64,000 nt of DNA from Phallusia mammillata. Its lineage: Eukaryota; Chordata; Ascidiacea; Phlebobranchia; Ascidiidae. Under the pieces are notes generated by a model. That model was not told the DNA's origin. It was given only the letters and a program-made list of their open reading frames with translations, and made no database searches. The position numbers and the translations under genes are program-made. The stretch is from contig QLIY01000573.1 of NCBI GenBank assembly GCA_003260075.1, positions 1 to 64,000 on the forward strand, given 5' to 3'. Positions 63,645 through 64,000 of the stretch are shown piece by piece (within the stretch, counting starts at the first letter, position 1; every line of letters starts with the position of its first letter).

Positions 63645-64000
63645 CTAAAAATACATATGCAATTGAGACTATGCCTCGATAAAACAGCATGTACAATCCT
63701 TACTACAGAAGACCTTGAAGTACAAATAGTTCACATATAAGCATTATGGGTGATTTGAGAATGAGAATTTTTTTGCAGAAGTATGATACCGACGTTCCTG
63801 TCGTAATGGCTCCTTTTGTGAAATGCTAATTAACTGCAGAAATCTTTTACGTGCTCGGAATATACGCGATAAAAGATCACTACATTAACCAGTATGAATG
63901 GCTCATTAGCGCCATCTAGTGGGAAAAAAGTAAAAAATATTTGGACACATGAATCAACACATACAGAGCAGTTAAAAGGGGTTTTGTAAGCAACAAAACT
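63645..64000 (-). other. VPS51 intron at the window edge
   Basis: Follows the acceptor tttttag before the exon at 63644. No further VPS51 exon is recognisable before the window ends. Confidence 0.6.

Noticed and set aside
1-64000. CRISPR arrays, tRNA and rRNA genes, bacterial operons
   Set aside because: No regularly spaced repeats, no convincing tRNA A/B box pair and no rRNA-like segment were seen; the gene content is eukaryotic.

Overview
The window looks like genomic DNA of an invertebrate chordate, most likely an ascidian tunicate of the Ciona type. This is inference: the genes are animal genes with many short exons and compact GT-AG introns, the flanks are AT-rich, and the spliced proteins align well with vertebrate counterparts as I recall them. 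No bacterial or viral gene, rRNA, tRNA or CRISPR array is visible. Exons were assembled by hand from splice sites and reading-frame phase; several lie in frames other than the longest open frames.

Layout. At 277-638 (-) lies the N-terminal exon of a rhodopsin-family GPCR that runs off the left edge. At 6950-8505 (+) is a candidate three-exon small protein. From 7.6 to 23.3 kb there are many non-autonomous hAT-type elements with 8-bp target-site duplications, including two nested pairs. Coilin (21158-22369, +) is followed at once by microsomal epoxide hydrolase EPHX1 (22625-25932, +, nine exons). A naked cuticle (NKD) homologue, the Wnt/Dishevelled antagonist, occupies 27757-46769 (-, seven coding exons) in a visibly more GC/CpG-rich segment. 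At 55125-56752 (-) is a two-exon EGF-like/Thr-Ser-stalk/single-pass membrane protein. At 58265-58951 (-) is another candidate small three-exon gene. VPS51, a subunit of the GARP/EARP tethering complexes, fills 59669-63644 (-) and continues off the right edge.

Assembly quality matters here. About 20 poly-C or poly-G runs (8-92 nt) and five single Ns are present, and most sit at junctions where the flanking sequence is repeated directly. The clearest test is in NKD: removing the 51-nt C run plus one copy of a 7-bp direct repeat restores one frame into the conserved His-rich C-terminus. The 2.8-kb coilin region is also present twice, joined by a single N, with the first copy cut mid-gene. I read these as contig overlaps that were not merged, not as biology. 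I did not find a convincing new multi-gene system. The best leads are the two unrecognised small genes, the degenerate EF-hand of this NKD, and the nested hAT cluster.
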